NCBI GenBank assembly: GCA_028281765.1
Contig: JANQJF010000061.1
Span: 62,001 to 126,000, forward strand
Length of the DNA stretch: 64,000 nucleotides
Direction: 5' to 3'
Origin: Planctomycetota bacterium
GTDB lineage: Bacteria; Planctomycetota; UBA1135; UBA2386
The notes beneath the pieces were generated by a model that searched no databases, was not told where the DNA came from, and saw only the letters and a list, made by a program, of their open reading frames with translations. Both the position numbers and the translations under genes were made by a program. Below, piece by piece: positions 41,602 to 50,050 of this stretch (position 1 is its first letter; each line of letters opens with the position of its first letter).

Positions 41602-43098
41602 ATGTTCAGGCACCCCTCAGTCACAATCCCTCTGCTCGCCATCCTCGCCACCGGCTCCCTCTGGGCCCACGCGCCCGACGGGAAGAAACATCTCGGTGGA
41701 CGGCTCAACGGGATGCAGCACGTGCCACCGTCGATGACTGCCGACAAGGGCTCCGCAATCGTCGAGGTCGACGAGGCCAGCAATACGGTCGAAGTCCTCG
41801 TGCAGCTGGAGGATGCACCCGCGACTTCCGTCACCCTCTATCAGGGGCCCCGCGGCATGAACGGCATGCCGATCATGGCACTCACGCAGCAGAACGCGAA
41901 GACGTGGTACGGCAACGCGGTGCTGCCGCAGGCGCAGGTCGACAACGTTCTTGCGGAGCAGACCTACGTGCGGGTCGCGTCGGCGGACCCGTTCGGGAGC
42001 ATTCGCGCGCAGATCATCGCGCCGCCGGATCGCGTCTTCAAAGTCGTGCTGGCTCAGGGCGCGCCCGGTTTTGTCGAGGGCAAGGCTCGATACTCGGCGG
42101 TCCTCGGGGGGTTCTATGCCGAGGTCACCATGGTGGGCCAGACGAGCGCCATCACGAGCGTAACCCTGCGGCGCGGTCCGACCACGGCGTCGCAGGAGCT
42201 CGAATCGTTGGACGACTCCGGCAGTATGTGGGACGTCGGCTCCGAGAACTGGGACGACGACCTGGATCCCAAGATCGGCGAGCTGGAGGATGGGGAACTC
42301 TGGATCGTCGTCGCAACCGAGAACAACCCGACCGGGGAGATCGCGGGTCGGGTGGTTCCTTGCGATCCGCCATTCGAGAAGATGACGTCGTCGCCCGACA
42401 ACTCGCAAGTCGTGCCGCCCGTGACAACCCCGGCGAGCGGCCACGTCACCGCGACGATGGAGTCCGACGGCAGCGCATCGTATCAGGTCACGAGCGATAC
42501 GCCCGCGACGACGGCGGTCGTGCGCAAGGGTGCGCCGGGTTCGAACGGCCCGATCGTGCTCACGCTTTCGGGCGGACCGCTCGAGTGGTCCGGGCAGTCC
42601 GGGCCCATGACGCAGCAGGAGAAGGGCGACATGCTCGCGGGGCTCTACTACATCGAGACGTCGGACGGCACGGAATCCACAAAGAGGATGCGCGGACAGC
42701 TCGAGACCATTCCCGGCGCGACTTCGTTCGGGAAGGGCTGCTCTCCCGCCGATCGCGACCCGACGCTTACGACCTTCGACGCAGCCGTGCTCGGCGAGGA
42801 CTTCGACCTCGCGGGCTTCGACAAGGCACCGGGCGCCCTGGCCGCGCTGTTCATCGGGATCGACCTCGACCTGCTCTTGGCGACCGTGTCGATTCCCGCA
42901 TTCGACGATGACTGCCGCTTCCTCGTGTCGCCGATCGCCACGACGACGACGACAGCCGATGCGAGCGGGTCGACGAGCTACCAGCTGTCGATCCCGCTCG
43001 ATCCGTCGCTCTACGACGCCCTGTTCTGCTTTCAGGAAGGGGCGGTCAGTGGAGTGAGCGTCGAGCTGACCAACGCGACGCTCACCAAGTGCAAGTAG
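41602..43098 (+). CDS. secreted CHRD-domain protein
   Basis: A 498-residue protein; the ATG at 41602 follows CCGGAG and starts a short signal peptide (PLLAILATGSLWA). It contains up to three CHRD-type domains: residues about 22-135 (LGGRLNGMQHVP, then VTLYQGPRGMNG and AQII), about 140-255 (VTLRRGPTTAS, IAGRVVP) and about 265-370 (GHVTATMESDG, KAPGSNGP-like GAPGSNGPIVL). CHRD domains occur in bacterial secreted proteins with unknown ligands. The last 120 residues form a separate domain with Cys pairs. It is divergent from the sigma-fusion gene across 174 bases, and the sigma factor/kinase pair follows downstream. Confidence 0.82.
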   Translation: MFRHPSVTIPLLAILATGSLWAHAPDGKKHLGGRLNGMQHVPPSMTADKGSAIVEVDEASNTVEVLVQLEDAPATSVTLYQGPRGMNGMPIMALTQQNAKTWYGNAVLPQAQVDNVLAEQTYVRVASADPFGSIRAQIIAPPDRVFKVVLAQGAPGFVEGKARYSAVLGGFYAEVTMVGQTSAITSVTLRRGPTTASQELESLDDSGSMWDVGSENWDDDLDPKIGELEDGELWIVVATENNPTGEIAGRVVPCDPPFEKMTSSPDNSQVVPPVTTPASGHVTATMESDGSASYQVTSDTPATTAVVRKGAPGSNGPIVLTLSGGPLEWSGQSGPMTQQEKGDMLAGLYYIETSDGTESTKRMRGQLETIPGATSFGKGCSPADRDPTLTTFDAAVLGEDFDLAGFDKAPGALAALFIGIDLDLLLATVSIPAFDDDCRFLVSPIATTTTTADASGSTSYQLSIPLDPSLYDALFCFQEGAVSGVSVELTNATLTKCK

Positions 43099-43170
43099 TC
43101 ACGGGTCGGGGCGGAGGCGTGGCGATCGGCATGCCAGTAGGATGGAGGCCTACTACGAGCGCAACGACTC

Positions 43171-43755
43171 TTGTCTTCCCCCGACATCACGCGCCTGCTG
43201 CAGGCACTCGGCGATGGCGACGACGGCGCCATGTCGTCGCTCGTGCCGTTCGTCTACGACGAGCTGCGCGCGATCGCGGTGCGGCATATGGCCGGCGAGC
43301 AGCGGCGGCACACCCTACAGCCGACCGCACTCGTCCACGAGGCATTCGTTCGCCTCGTCGGTACGGAGCAGCAGTTCGGGAGTCGGGCGCATTTCTTCGC
43401 GGCGGCTTCCGAGGCGATGCGGCGGATCCTCGTCGACAGCGCCCGCCGCGTGCGCGCCGAGAAGCGCGGGGGTGCGCACCGTCGCGTGACCTTCGCCGAT
43501 CTGACCGAGACGCCGGCCGAACCCGGTCTGGATCTACTCGAGCTCGATGCGGCGCTCGCCGCTTTCGAAGCCGTGCACGAACGTGGCGCCGAGGTCGTCA
43601 AGCTCCGCTTCTTCGTCGGTCTGTCGCACGACGAGGCGGCCGAAGCTCTCGGCGTCTCGGCTCGGACCGTACAGCGAGACTGGGACTACGCGCGGGCATG
43701 GCTGCAGCGCTACATGGAGCAGCACGGGGCGGACGATGAGCCGGATTCGAACTGA
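43171..43755 (+). CDS. ECF sigma factor of the kinase-associated type
   Basis: A 194-residue protein starting at a TTG (43171), the first start that keeps the family N-terminus (SSPDITRLLQALGDGDDGA). Region 2: LVPFVYDELRAIAVRHM and LQPTALVHEAFVRLVG, typical of the group often called Sig-70 X6. Region 4: ERGAEVVKLRFFVGLSHDEAAEALGVSARTVQRDWDYARAWL. It is followed 36 bases later by a Ser/Thr kinase gene, the usual arrangement for this group, where the kinase is thought to activate the sigma factor by phosphorylation. Confidence 0.9.
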   Translation: MSSPDITRLLQALGDGDDGAMSSLVPFVYDELRAIAVRHMAGEQRRHTLQPTALVHEAFVRLVGTEQQFGSRAHFFAAASEAMRRILVDSARRVRAEKRGGAHRRVTFADLTETPAEPGLDLLELDAALAAFEAVHERGAEVVKLRFFVGLSHDEAAEALGVSARTVQRDWDYARAWLQRYMEQHGADDEPDSN

Positions 43756-43791
43756 TGGCTGCTCACCGAAACGCGCGGGTAGGGAGGTGGC

Positions 43792-46257
43792 GTGAAAGCT
43801 TCGCCGGATGAAGTGCGCGACCTGTTCGGGCGCGCGCTCGACACCGCGCCCGAACAGCGCGACAGCTTTCTCGACGAAGTGTGCCGCGACGATCCGGGGT
43901 TACGTCTCGAACTCGACAGCCTCTTGGATGCGCACGCGCGCGCGCTCGAACGATCGACCGAAGGCGTGCGATCGACGTGGGGCGCGCCACCGGCGAGTCT
44001 CGAAGGGCGGACCATCGCGGGCTTTCGCGTCGGACGCGTGCTCTCGATTGGCGGGATGGGCGCGATCTACGAAGCGGAACAGGACAGGCCTCAGCGCCGC
44101 GTCGCGCTGAAGGTGATTCGCCACGGGCTCGCGAGCCCCGAGCTACTCGGTCGCTTCGAGCGCGAGGTCGAAGTGCTCGGAAGGCTCGGCCATCCCGGCA
44201 TCGCCCAGATCTTCCACGCCGGTACGGCGGAGCTTGGCGACGGCGCGCAGCCGTTCTTCGCGATGGAATACGTCGAGGGACAGTCGCTCACCGCGCACGC
44301 CGAGAACGCGGACCTGGACCTTCGCGGGCGCCTCGCGCTGATGGCGAAGGTGTGCGATGCCGTTCACCACGCACACCAGCAGGGTGTCGTTCACCGTGAC
44401 CTCAAGCCTGCGAACATCCTCGTGACCGGGGACGGACAGCCGAAGGTCCTGGACTTCGGGATTGCTCGGACGATCGGTCGGGAAGCCCACGAAGCGCCGG
44501 AAGAGACGACGCCCGGACAAGTGCTCGGGACGCTCGCCTACATGAGCCCGGAACAGCTCTCCGGGGATTCCGGTCGCGTCGACACCCGTACCGACGTGCA
44601 CGCGCTGGGGCTGATCCTCTTCGAGCTGATCACTGGTCGACTTCCCCACGAAGATGCGGGGCCGGCCGAGGCGCTGCGGCGCATGGAGACGGCGGACCCT
44701 CCGCCGCTCCACCAGTTCGCGAGCGGCGTCCCCACCGATGTCTCGATCGCCGTGCAGCAGTCACTGCGCTGTGACAAGAACGACCGCTACTCGTCCGCTG
44801 CCGCGTTTGCGGAAGACCTTCGGCGTTACTTGCGGCACGAGCCGCTCGCGGCGCGTCCACCGAGTGCGACCTATCAGCTCCGTCGGTTCGCGCGCCGCCA
44901 TCGCACTCTGGTTGCGGCCGCGGTTCTCGGAGTGACTGCACTCGCAGTGGGAGGTGTCATCGCCGGTGTCGCGGCGGTGCGCGCGAACCGCGCCGCGCAC
45001 GTCGCGGAGCAGCTCAACCGGTTCTTCAACGATGAGATGCTCGCCGCCGCCGCTCCGGAGGACATGGGGCGAGGCGTTACGGTGAAGGCCGTGCTCGACG
45101 AGACGGCTTCTGGCATCGCCGGACGCTTCCCGAACGAGCCGGTCGTCGAGGCCGCCATCCAAAAGACGCTCGGCGTGACCTACGTGCGGATCGGTGAGTT
45201 CGAGTCCGCGATCGGTCACCTGCAGCGGTCAGTGGAGTTGTTCGAGCGCGAGCTGGGAAGCACCGCGCGGGATGCGGTGATCGCGCGTCGCGAGCTCGGC
45301 AACGCCTACGTCGGAATCGGGCAGATCGAATCCGGAGTGGAGCATGCGACCCGCGCGCTTCGGGATGCCCGTACGCTTCCTGCGGGCGATTCCGAGCTAC
45401 CGATCACGGTCAACGATCTGGCGACGATGCTCCGGGTTCGCGGTGATCTGGACCGCGCGGAGCAGCTCTACCTCGAAGCGCTGGCGATCTACCGGGATCT
45501 CGAGATGCGTGACAGCCCCGGTTATCTCGCGTCTCTGTCCAACCTCGGCACCGTGCTCGTCGAGCGGGAAGACAACGAAGCCGCGCGCACGATCTTCGAG
45601 GAGTGTCTCGCGGTGTCGACCGTGCTTCACGGGCGTGAGCATCGGCTGACGCTGAACAAGATGCTCAACCTTGCGGTCCTGAGTGCGCGCACAGGCGAAC
45701 ACGACCGCGCAGAGGCGCTGTATCTCGAGTGTCTCGCCGGCCGCCGCGATGCACTCGGCCCCGACCATCACGACACCGTCGTGACGGCCTGCAACCTGGC
45801 TACGTTCTACCTTCGTGCCAAGCGCTATCCGAAGGCGGAAGCGGCCTACCGTGAAGCGATCGCCGCGCTCGAACGTACGGCGGGCGAGGATCACCCCACG
45901 ACTCTGACGACCCGCGGCAACCTCGGCATGCTCTACATGCGGATGGGCCGCGATCCCGATGCACGCGTCGAGATGGAGGCGGCCGCCGCGCGTGCACGCG
46001 CGACGATGCCGGTCGAGAACTTCTACCGGGCGACGATCGTCGGCAACTTGGGACGTCTCTACCAGAAGACCGAAGACCACGACGCTGCCGAGCGCGCATT
46101 GCTCGAAGCCGTCGAGGGATTCACCGCGACGCAGGGGCGCGACGGCGCTCGGACGCAGGCGGCGATCCGACTACTCGTGGATGTCTATGAGAAGGCGAAG
46201 AAGCCGGACGCCGCGACCAAGTGGCGAGCCGAGCTCTTGGCGAAGGAGCGCGAATAG
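43792..46257 (+). CDS. membrane Ser/Thr protein kinase with C-terminal TPR repeats
   Basis: An 821-residue protein from a GTG at 43792, preceded by a strong AGGGAGGTG (43781-43789). Kinase motifs are intact: glycine loop SIGGMGAIYEAE (85-96), VALK (Lys107), HRDLKPAN (201-208), DFGIAR (221-226) and GTLAYMSPEQ near 247. A hydrophobic membrane helix spans about 370-390 (LVAAAVLGVTALAVGGVIAG). Residues 440-810 contain TPR repeats (for example VRIGEFESAIGHLQRSVEL, YREAIAALERTAGE), probably binding a partner. It forms an operon with the preceding sigma factor, its likely target. Confidence 0.92.
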   Translation: MKASPDEVRDLFGRALDTAPEQRDSFLDEVCRDDPGLRLELDSLLDAHARALERSTEGVRSTWGAPPASLEGRTIAGFRVGRVLSIGGMGAIYEAEQDRPQRRVALKVIRHGLASPELLGRFEREVEVLGRLGHPGIAQIFHAGTAELGDGAQPFFAMEYVEGQSLTAHAENADLDLRGRLALMAKVCDAVHHAHQQGVVHRDLKPANILVTGDGQPKVLDFGIARTIGREAHEAPEETTPGQVLGTLAYMSPEQLSGDSGRVDTRTDVHALGLILFELITGRLPHEDAGPAEALRRMETADPPPLHQFASGVPTDVSIAVQQSLRCDKNDRYSSAAAFAEDLRRYLRHEPLAARPPSATYQLRRFARRHRTLVAAAVLGVTALAVGGVIAGVAAVRANRAAHVAEQLNRFFNDEMLAAAAPEDMGRGVTVKAVLDETASGIAGRFPNEPVVEAAIQKTLGVTYVRIGEFESAIGHLQRSVELFERELGSTARDAVIARRELGNAYVGIGQIESGVEHATRALRDARTLPAGDSELPITVNDLATMLRVRGDLDRAEQLYLEALAIYRDLEMRDSPGYLASLSNLGTVLVEREDNEAARTIFEECLAVSTVLHGREHRLTLNKMLNLAVLSARTGEHDRAEALYLECLAGRRDALGPDHHDTVVTACNLATFYLRAKRYPKAEAAYREAIAALERTAGEDHPTTLTTRGNLGMLYMRMGRDPDARVEMEAAAARARATMPVENFYRATIVGNLGRLYQKTEDHDAAERALLEAVEGFTATQGRDGARTQAAIRLLVDVYEKAKKPDAATKWRAELLAKERE

Positions 46258-46315
46258 CCAGTACCTGCGGGATCTCGACCCGCCGTTTGCCCTTGCGAGA
46301 GGTAGCATCCGCGGC

Positions 46316-46960
46316 ATGCGTCGTTGTCTCGCCTTGCTGTGTGTCGCCAGTTGTTCGCTGCCAGGTGGAGACGCTGAGGCATACACGATCGACGGAACGC
46401 ATCACTTCATCGACGGCTACGCCGCGGACCTCCCGGACGGTCGCGTCCGCGTCGTCGTCGAGATCCCGACGGGGACCAACGCGAAGTGGGAGGTCGACAA
46501 GGCAACGGGAGATCTCCGCTGGGAATTCCGGGACGGCAAGCCGCGCGTCGTGCAGTTTCTCGGTTACCCCGGCAACTACGGGATGATCCCGCGGACGCTC
46601 CTCGCGGCGGAAGACGGCGGCGACGGGGATCCTCTCGATGTCCTCGTGCTTGGTCCGCCGGTGCGTCGTGGCGAGGTGATCGCGGCGCGGCTCGTCGCGG
46701 TGCTCCAGCTGCTCGATGGCGGTGAGCAGGACGACAAGCTGATCGCGGTGCGCGACGAGACGCCGTTCGCAGACGTGCGGGACCTCGACGATCTACGTTC
46801 GTGTTTCCCTGGCGTTACGGAGCAGGTCGAAGGTTGGTTCATCCACTACAAGGGAGCGGGGGAGATGGAGTCATGCGGGTTCCGTGACGTCGCGCAAGCG
46901 AGGAGCGTGCTGGCAGCGGCGAAGTCCGCCTACGAGAAGCGGCGGACGTCGGGACGCTGA
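46316..46960 (+). CDS. ppa: family I inorganic pyrophosphatase, predicted lipoprotein
   Basis: A 214-residue protein with the family I pyrophosphatase signature GDGDPLDVLVLG near residue 103 and supporting motifs VEIPTGTNAKWEVDK near 44 and FLGYPGNYGMIPRT near 81. It would hydrolyse pyrophosphate to phosphate. Unusually, the N-terminus (MRRCLALLCVASC) looks like a lipoprotein signal with the lipidated Cys at 13, so it may act outside the cytoplasm. The ATG at 46316 is the only start before the domain; SD support is weak. A second, cytoplasmic pyrophosphatase is expected elsewhere in the genome. Confidence 0.86.
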   Translation: MRRCLALLCVASCSLPGGDAEAYTIDGTHHFIDGYAADLPDGRVRVVVEIPTGTNAKWEVDKATGDLRWEFRDGKPRVVQFLGYPGNYGMIPRTLLAAEDGGDGDPLDVLVLGPPVRRGEVIAARLVAVLQLLDGGEQDDKLIAVRDETPFADVRDLDDLRSCFPGVTEQVEGWFIHYKGAGEMESCGFRDVAQARSVLAAAKSAYEKRRTSGR

Positions 46961-46995
46961 CAAGAGCTCGCGAAGGAAGTCCGGAGGCTGCCGGG

Positions 46996-47976
46996 TCAGC
47001 CGAGCGCGATCTGCACGACGATCCACCCGCAGCCGGCGACGGATGCGAAGGCGATCCAGCCGAGGCCGCGAGGTTTGCGATCCGCGCGTGCCGCGGGCTG
47101 AGCCAGGGCTCGGAGGCGCACCGCGAGATCGCGAGCGGCCGGGGACAGCGCGCGGACTGCGGTCGCCGGGAGTAGCGGTCGGTGCGCAGAGGCGAAGCGC
47201 TCGACGCGCAGGAGTGCCCGCGCCAGCGCCATGCCGCTGTCGGGTCTGTGTCTGGTCGCGGCCATGTCGCACGCCCGCTCGGCGCATCGACCGATCTCGC
47301 GGCGCGACCACCAGATCATCGGGTGCCACCAGAAGACGCAACCGCCCAGCCGGCACAGCGCCAGCGTGAGGAGGTCGCGGCGTTGCACATGCGCCAGCTC
47401 GTGGAGCAGGATCGCCTCGCGTTCTTCGTCGTCGAGTGTCGCCCACAGGTCCGTCGGCAACATCAACCCGGGCCGAAGCACGCCGACGACCATCGGGCTG
47501 GTCCGACCGGAGAACATTCGAATCGGGGGCGGCTCGATGCCGAGAGTTGCCGCCGCCTTGGCGACTTCGTGTGCAACTCGGGATGGTGGGACCGATCCGT
47601 GCGACCACCGGCGTCGGATGGCGCCGAACCCGAGCCCGTGCCAGATGGAGAGGAGCAAGGCGCCGACGAACCATGGAGTGGCCCCCTGCATCGTGAGGCA
47701 TCCGGATCCGGGCGCGGCAGTGCGCGCGACGGGCTTACACGGCGCCAGGCCTGTCGCGCGGAACTCTTCACGTGCCGCGGTGAACCACGCACCGGGTTCG
47801 TTCACGACCGGCAGACACAGGGAGACCAGGAGCGCGCCGATCGTCGCGGCCATGATGTTGCAGCGAACCGTAGGGTTGCGCATGCGGCGCGCGGCGACCG
47901 ACACGGCTATCAGCAGTGGGGTCAGGGCCAGGCCCAGGTACCAGACGCGCGCGAAGACCTCCTGCGCGATGCTCAT
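46996..47976 (-). CDS. M56 (BlaR1-type) membrane metallopeptidase without sensor domain
   Basis: A 326-residue protein with membrane helices near residues 15-30, 42-57, 100-120 and at the C-terminus (GWIAFASVAGCGWIVVQ). The zinc site is HELAH (His192, Glu193, His196), with the third ligand in ERACD (Glu233). BlaR1/MecR1 proteins cleave the BlaI/MecI repressor on sensing beta-lactams; this one ends at 326 residues instead of about 585, so it lacks the penicillin-binding sensor domain. It must sense another signal or work with a partner. It overlaps the BlaI-type gene by 4 bases and is co-transcribed with it. Confidence 0.87.
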   Translation of the reverse strand: MSIAQEVFARVWYLGLALTPLLIAVSVAARRMRNPTVRCNIMAATIGALLVSLCLPVVNEPGAWFTAAREEFRATGLAPCKPVARTAAPGSGCLTMQGATPWFVGALLLSIWHGLGFGAIRRRWSHGSVPPSRVAHEVAKAAATLGIEPPPIRMFSGRTSPMVVGVLRPGLMLPTDLWATLDDEEREAILLHELAHVQRRDLLTLALCRLGGCVFWWHPMIWWSRREIGRCAERACDMAATRHRPDSGMALARALLRVERFASAHRPLLPATAVRALSPAARDLAVRLRALAQPAARADRKPRGLGWIAFASVAGCGWIVVQIALG

Positions 47977-48365
47977 CGGCGTCGCTTCCGCGCGAGTTCT
48001 TCGAGCATGCTCTGCAGTTCGTCGATCTCGCCGGGCTCGAGTCGACCGCTTCGCAGGAGCTGCATGGCCATCGAACCGGCCGCACCGTCGTACACCGTGT
48101 GCAGCACGTCACGAATGCGTCGGCGACCGAGCTGATCCCGGGTGACGCGCGCACGGAACACGTGGCGGTGCGTGCTGTCGTCGCGCGTGACGAAGCCCTT
48201 CTCCACAAGCCGCCCGAGGACCGTCTGGACCGTGTTGTACGCGAGATCTCGCTTCTTGCTCCGGACCCTCTCGAGCACTTCGCGGACCGTGCTGGGGCCG
48301 AGGTTCCAAAGAGCGCGAAGCACTTCGAGTTCTCCCGCACCGATGTCGTGATCGTTCGGGGGCAT
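47973..48365 (-). CDS. blaI: BlaI/MecI family transcriptional repressor
   Basis: A 130-residue winged-helix repressor: GELEVLRALWNLGPSTVREVL, then LAYNTVQTVLGRLVEKGFV (the recognition helix) and a C-terminal dimerisation region rich in charged residues. It is the first gene of a two-gene unit with the M56 peptidase. TACA-N2-TGTA operators, the known BlaI/MecI site, lie in the 160-base gap to the divergent Tat lipoprotein gene (48432-48443 and 48491-48502), so it likely represses itself and that gene. Confidence 0.92.
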   Translation of the reverse strand: MPPNDHDIGAGELEVLRALWNLGPSTVREVLERVRSKKRDLAYNTVQTVLGRLVEKGFVTRDDSTHRHVFRARVTRDQLGRRRIRDVLHTVYDGAAGSMAMQLLRSGRLEPGEIDELQSMLEELARKRRR

Positions 48366-48375
48366 GGTCTGCAGT

Positions 48376-48390
48376 CTACGACAGCAGTAG
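48376..48390. promoter_or_regulatory. possible BlaI half-site pair, relaxed spacing
   Basis: CTAC-N7-GTAG, 11 bases upstream of the blaI start. It shares the CTAC/GTAG ends of the two better operators but has spacing 7 instead of 4, so it may be chance. Confidence 0.3.
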
Positions 48391-48431
48391 GAGCTTCGGG
48401 GCCGAGTTGTGCCGATCGGGTGAAATTCCTC

Positions 48432-48443
48432 CTACAGGCGTAG
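48432..48443. promoter_or_regulatory. BlaI-type operator (one mismatch)
   Basis: CTACAGGCGTAG matches the TACA-N2-TGTA site with one mismatch. It shares a flanking GTAGGTG context with the perfect copy 59 bases away. It is 67 bases upstream of blaI, where it could block that promoter. Confidence 0.65.
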
Positions 48444-48468
48444 GTGATGGGCCGTCGGAACCAGCACC

Positions 48469-48497
48469 TTGCGCTTCCCGTGGCTGTCCCCTACACG
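48469..48497 (+). promoter_or_regulatory. possible promoter of the Tat lipoprotein gene
   Basis: TTGCGC (48469-48474) and TACACG (48492-48497) are 17 bases apart. The second hexamer lies inside the perfect operator, so bound repressor would cover the -10 region. Each hexamer matches only part of the consensus. Confidence 0.35.
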
Positions 48498-48502
48498 TGT
48501 AG
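48491..48502. promoter_or_regulatory. BlaI-type operator, perfect palindrome
   Basis: CTACACGTGTAG is a perfect 12-base palindrome containing TACA-CG-TGTA, the core recognised by BlaI/MecI repressors. It lies 24 bases before the ATG of the divergent Tat lipoprotein gene. Confidence 0.78.
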
Positions 48503-48525
48503 GTGTTTGGTCGAGAGGTCAGCGT

Positions 48526-49986
48526 ATGCGACGTAGAGAGTTCTTGAGTCGAAGCGCGATGCTCGGCGCCGGCATGCCCCTGGGAAGCTGCGCCGCTCAG
48601 CAGCAGCAGAAGTCCAAATTCTCCGTTTCGCCGTCCGATCCGGAGTCCATGGCGGCCGATCTCCTGGCGACGCCGCGTGCGGACGTCGCGGACCTCGGAC
48701 TCGACTGGCTCGCAAAGGGCGCGACACCGCGCGATCTCCTGGGCGCCGCATACTTGGCGGGTCTGCACGAGGTCAACCCGAGCCCGATCGGCGGGCAGGT
48801 GCACGCGATGATGATGGTGCCCTCGGCGGCAGCGGCGACGGGGGTGCTGCGAGGGAAACACAGGTGGGTGCCCGCGCTCTTCAACCTCGATCGCGTCAAA
48901 CGCAGTCAGGGGCGGGATGCCTCCGCGAACCGCGGTGACTGGACGATGCCGCCCGCGCCCGAACCGGAGGACCGCCCGGCACACGAGCTGGTTCGAACGT
49001 TCGAGACGGCGATGACCGACTGGGACGTCGATGCCGCGGATCGCGCGGCGGTGTCACTGCAGCGCGTGCTGTCGCTCTCGGATTTTTTCGAGGTGCTCTG
49101 GCCTTGGGCGGCGCGCGACTTCCGCATCATCGGTCACAAGATGATCTACGCGAGCCAGAGCTATCGCGCGTTGCAGGATCTCGGCTGGCGCCTGGGGCGC
49201 GACGGTGTGCGGTCTCTGATGTTCGGCATCCTGGACCAGAACCCCTACGGGCGCTTCAGCGCGGAGGAGTCGAAGCATATCCTCGGTGTGTACGAACGCA
49301 ATCTGGAACGCCTCCAGAAGTTCCCGCAGTCTTGGCGCATCGGCGGCACGGATCCGGCCGCGAGCTTCGCGCTGCTCGAGCGCTTCCGTGATTGCGACGC
49401 GGACGCAGCCGCCGGGCAAGTCGTCGCGAGTCTTCAGAACGGCGTCACGGCCGCTCGGGTCTGGGACGGGATTCGACTCTGGGCGTTCGAGATCCTCATG
49501 CGCCGCCCGAACATCGCTGGCGTTCACGGCGTGACCTCGCTCAACGCCTTGCACTGCGCGTCGCTCTACACGACCCGGGAGAGAACGCGCAGGCTCCTGC
49601 TGCTCCAGGCGGCGAGCTGGATGCCGATGTTCGCGCCGATCCTCGAGAAACGTCGGCCGTTCTTCGACGTGCGTATCGACGCGTTGACCCCACGCGGCAA
49701 TCGGCCGTTCGAGCAGCGTGATGCCGCGTCCGCGGCGGCAGCGGCCATGGCGACGTTCGACGAGGACGGCTTGCGGTCTTTCCGCGACCGTGCGGTGGAC
49801 CGTCTAGCTCGCAAGGCGGGGCACGATCACGACTACAAGTTCACGCTCGCCGCGCTCGAGGAGATCGAGGCGGCGCACCCGGCGTGTCGTCCTGCGCTGG
49901 CGGGGGCGGCGATGTACTTCCTGCGGCGAGACGACAGCGCGGATCGTGAGCTGTGGAGTCGCGTTCAGCGGGAATCAGACAAGTAG
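48526..49986 (+). CDS. Tat-exported lipoprotein of unknown function, probable BlaI target
   Basis: A 486-residue protein. The ATG at 48526 (AGAGG upstream) starts a twin-arginine signal (RRREFLSRSAMLGAG) that ends in a lipobox (LGSC, Cys about residue 20). The body is largely helical, with DLGLDWLAKGATPRDLLGAA, EVLWPWAARDFRIIGHKMI and GVHGVTSLNALHC. His/Asp-rich positions (HKMIY, HGVTSLNALHC, GHDHDYKF) could bind metal or haem, which would fit Tat export of a folded protein. No beta-lactamase motifs (SxxK, KTG, or HxHxD) are present. I do not recognise the family. Control by the BlaI-type repressor is inferred from the operators. Confidence 0.72.
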   Translation: MRRREFLSRSAMLGAGMPLGSCAAQQQQKSKFSVSPSDPESMAADLLATPRADVADLGLDWLAKGATPRDLLGAAYLAGLHEVNPSPIGGQVHAMMMVPSAAAATGVLRGKHRWVPALFNLDRVKRSQGRDASANRGDWTMPPAPEPEDRPAHELVRTFETAMTDWDVDAADRAAVSLQRVLSLSDFFEVLWPWAARDFRIIGHKMIYASQSYRALQDLGWRLGRDGVRSLMFGILDQNPYGRFSAEESKHILGVYERNLERLQKFPQSWRIGGTDPAASFALLERFRDCDADAAAGQVVASLQNGVTAARVWDGIRLWAFEILMRRPNIAGVHGVTSLNALHCASLYTTRERTRRLLLLQAASWMPMFAPILEKRRPFFDVRIDALTPRGNRPFEQRDAASAAAAAMATFDEDGLRSFRDRAVDRLARKAGHDHDYKFTLAALEEIEAAHPACRPALAGAAMYFLRRDDSADRELWSRVQRESDK

Positions 49987-50050
49987 ATCGAACGGCGGAG
50001 AGCGAATTCCTGCTTGTAGCCCCAGCTGCGATCGACGAGCTTCGCGGGCC

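Noticed and set aside
48526..49986. BlaI target considered as a beta-lactamase
   Set aside because: No SxxK/SxN/KTG set and no metallo-beta-lactamase HxHxD motif.
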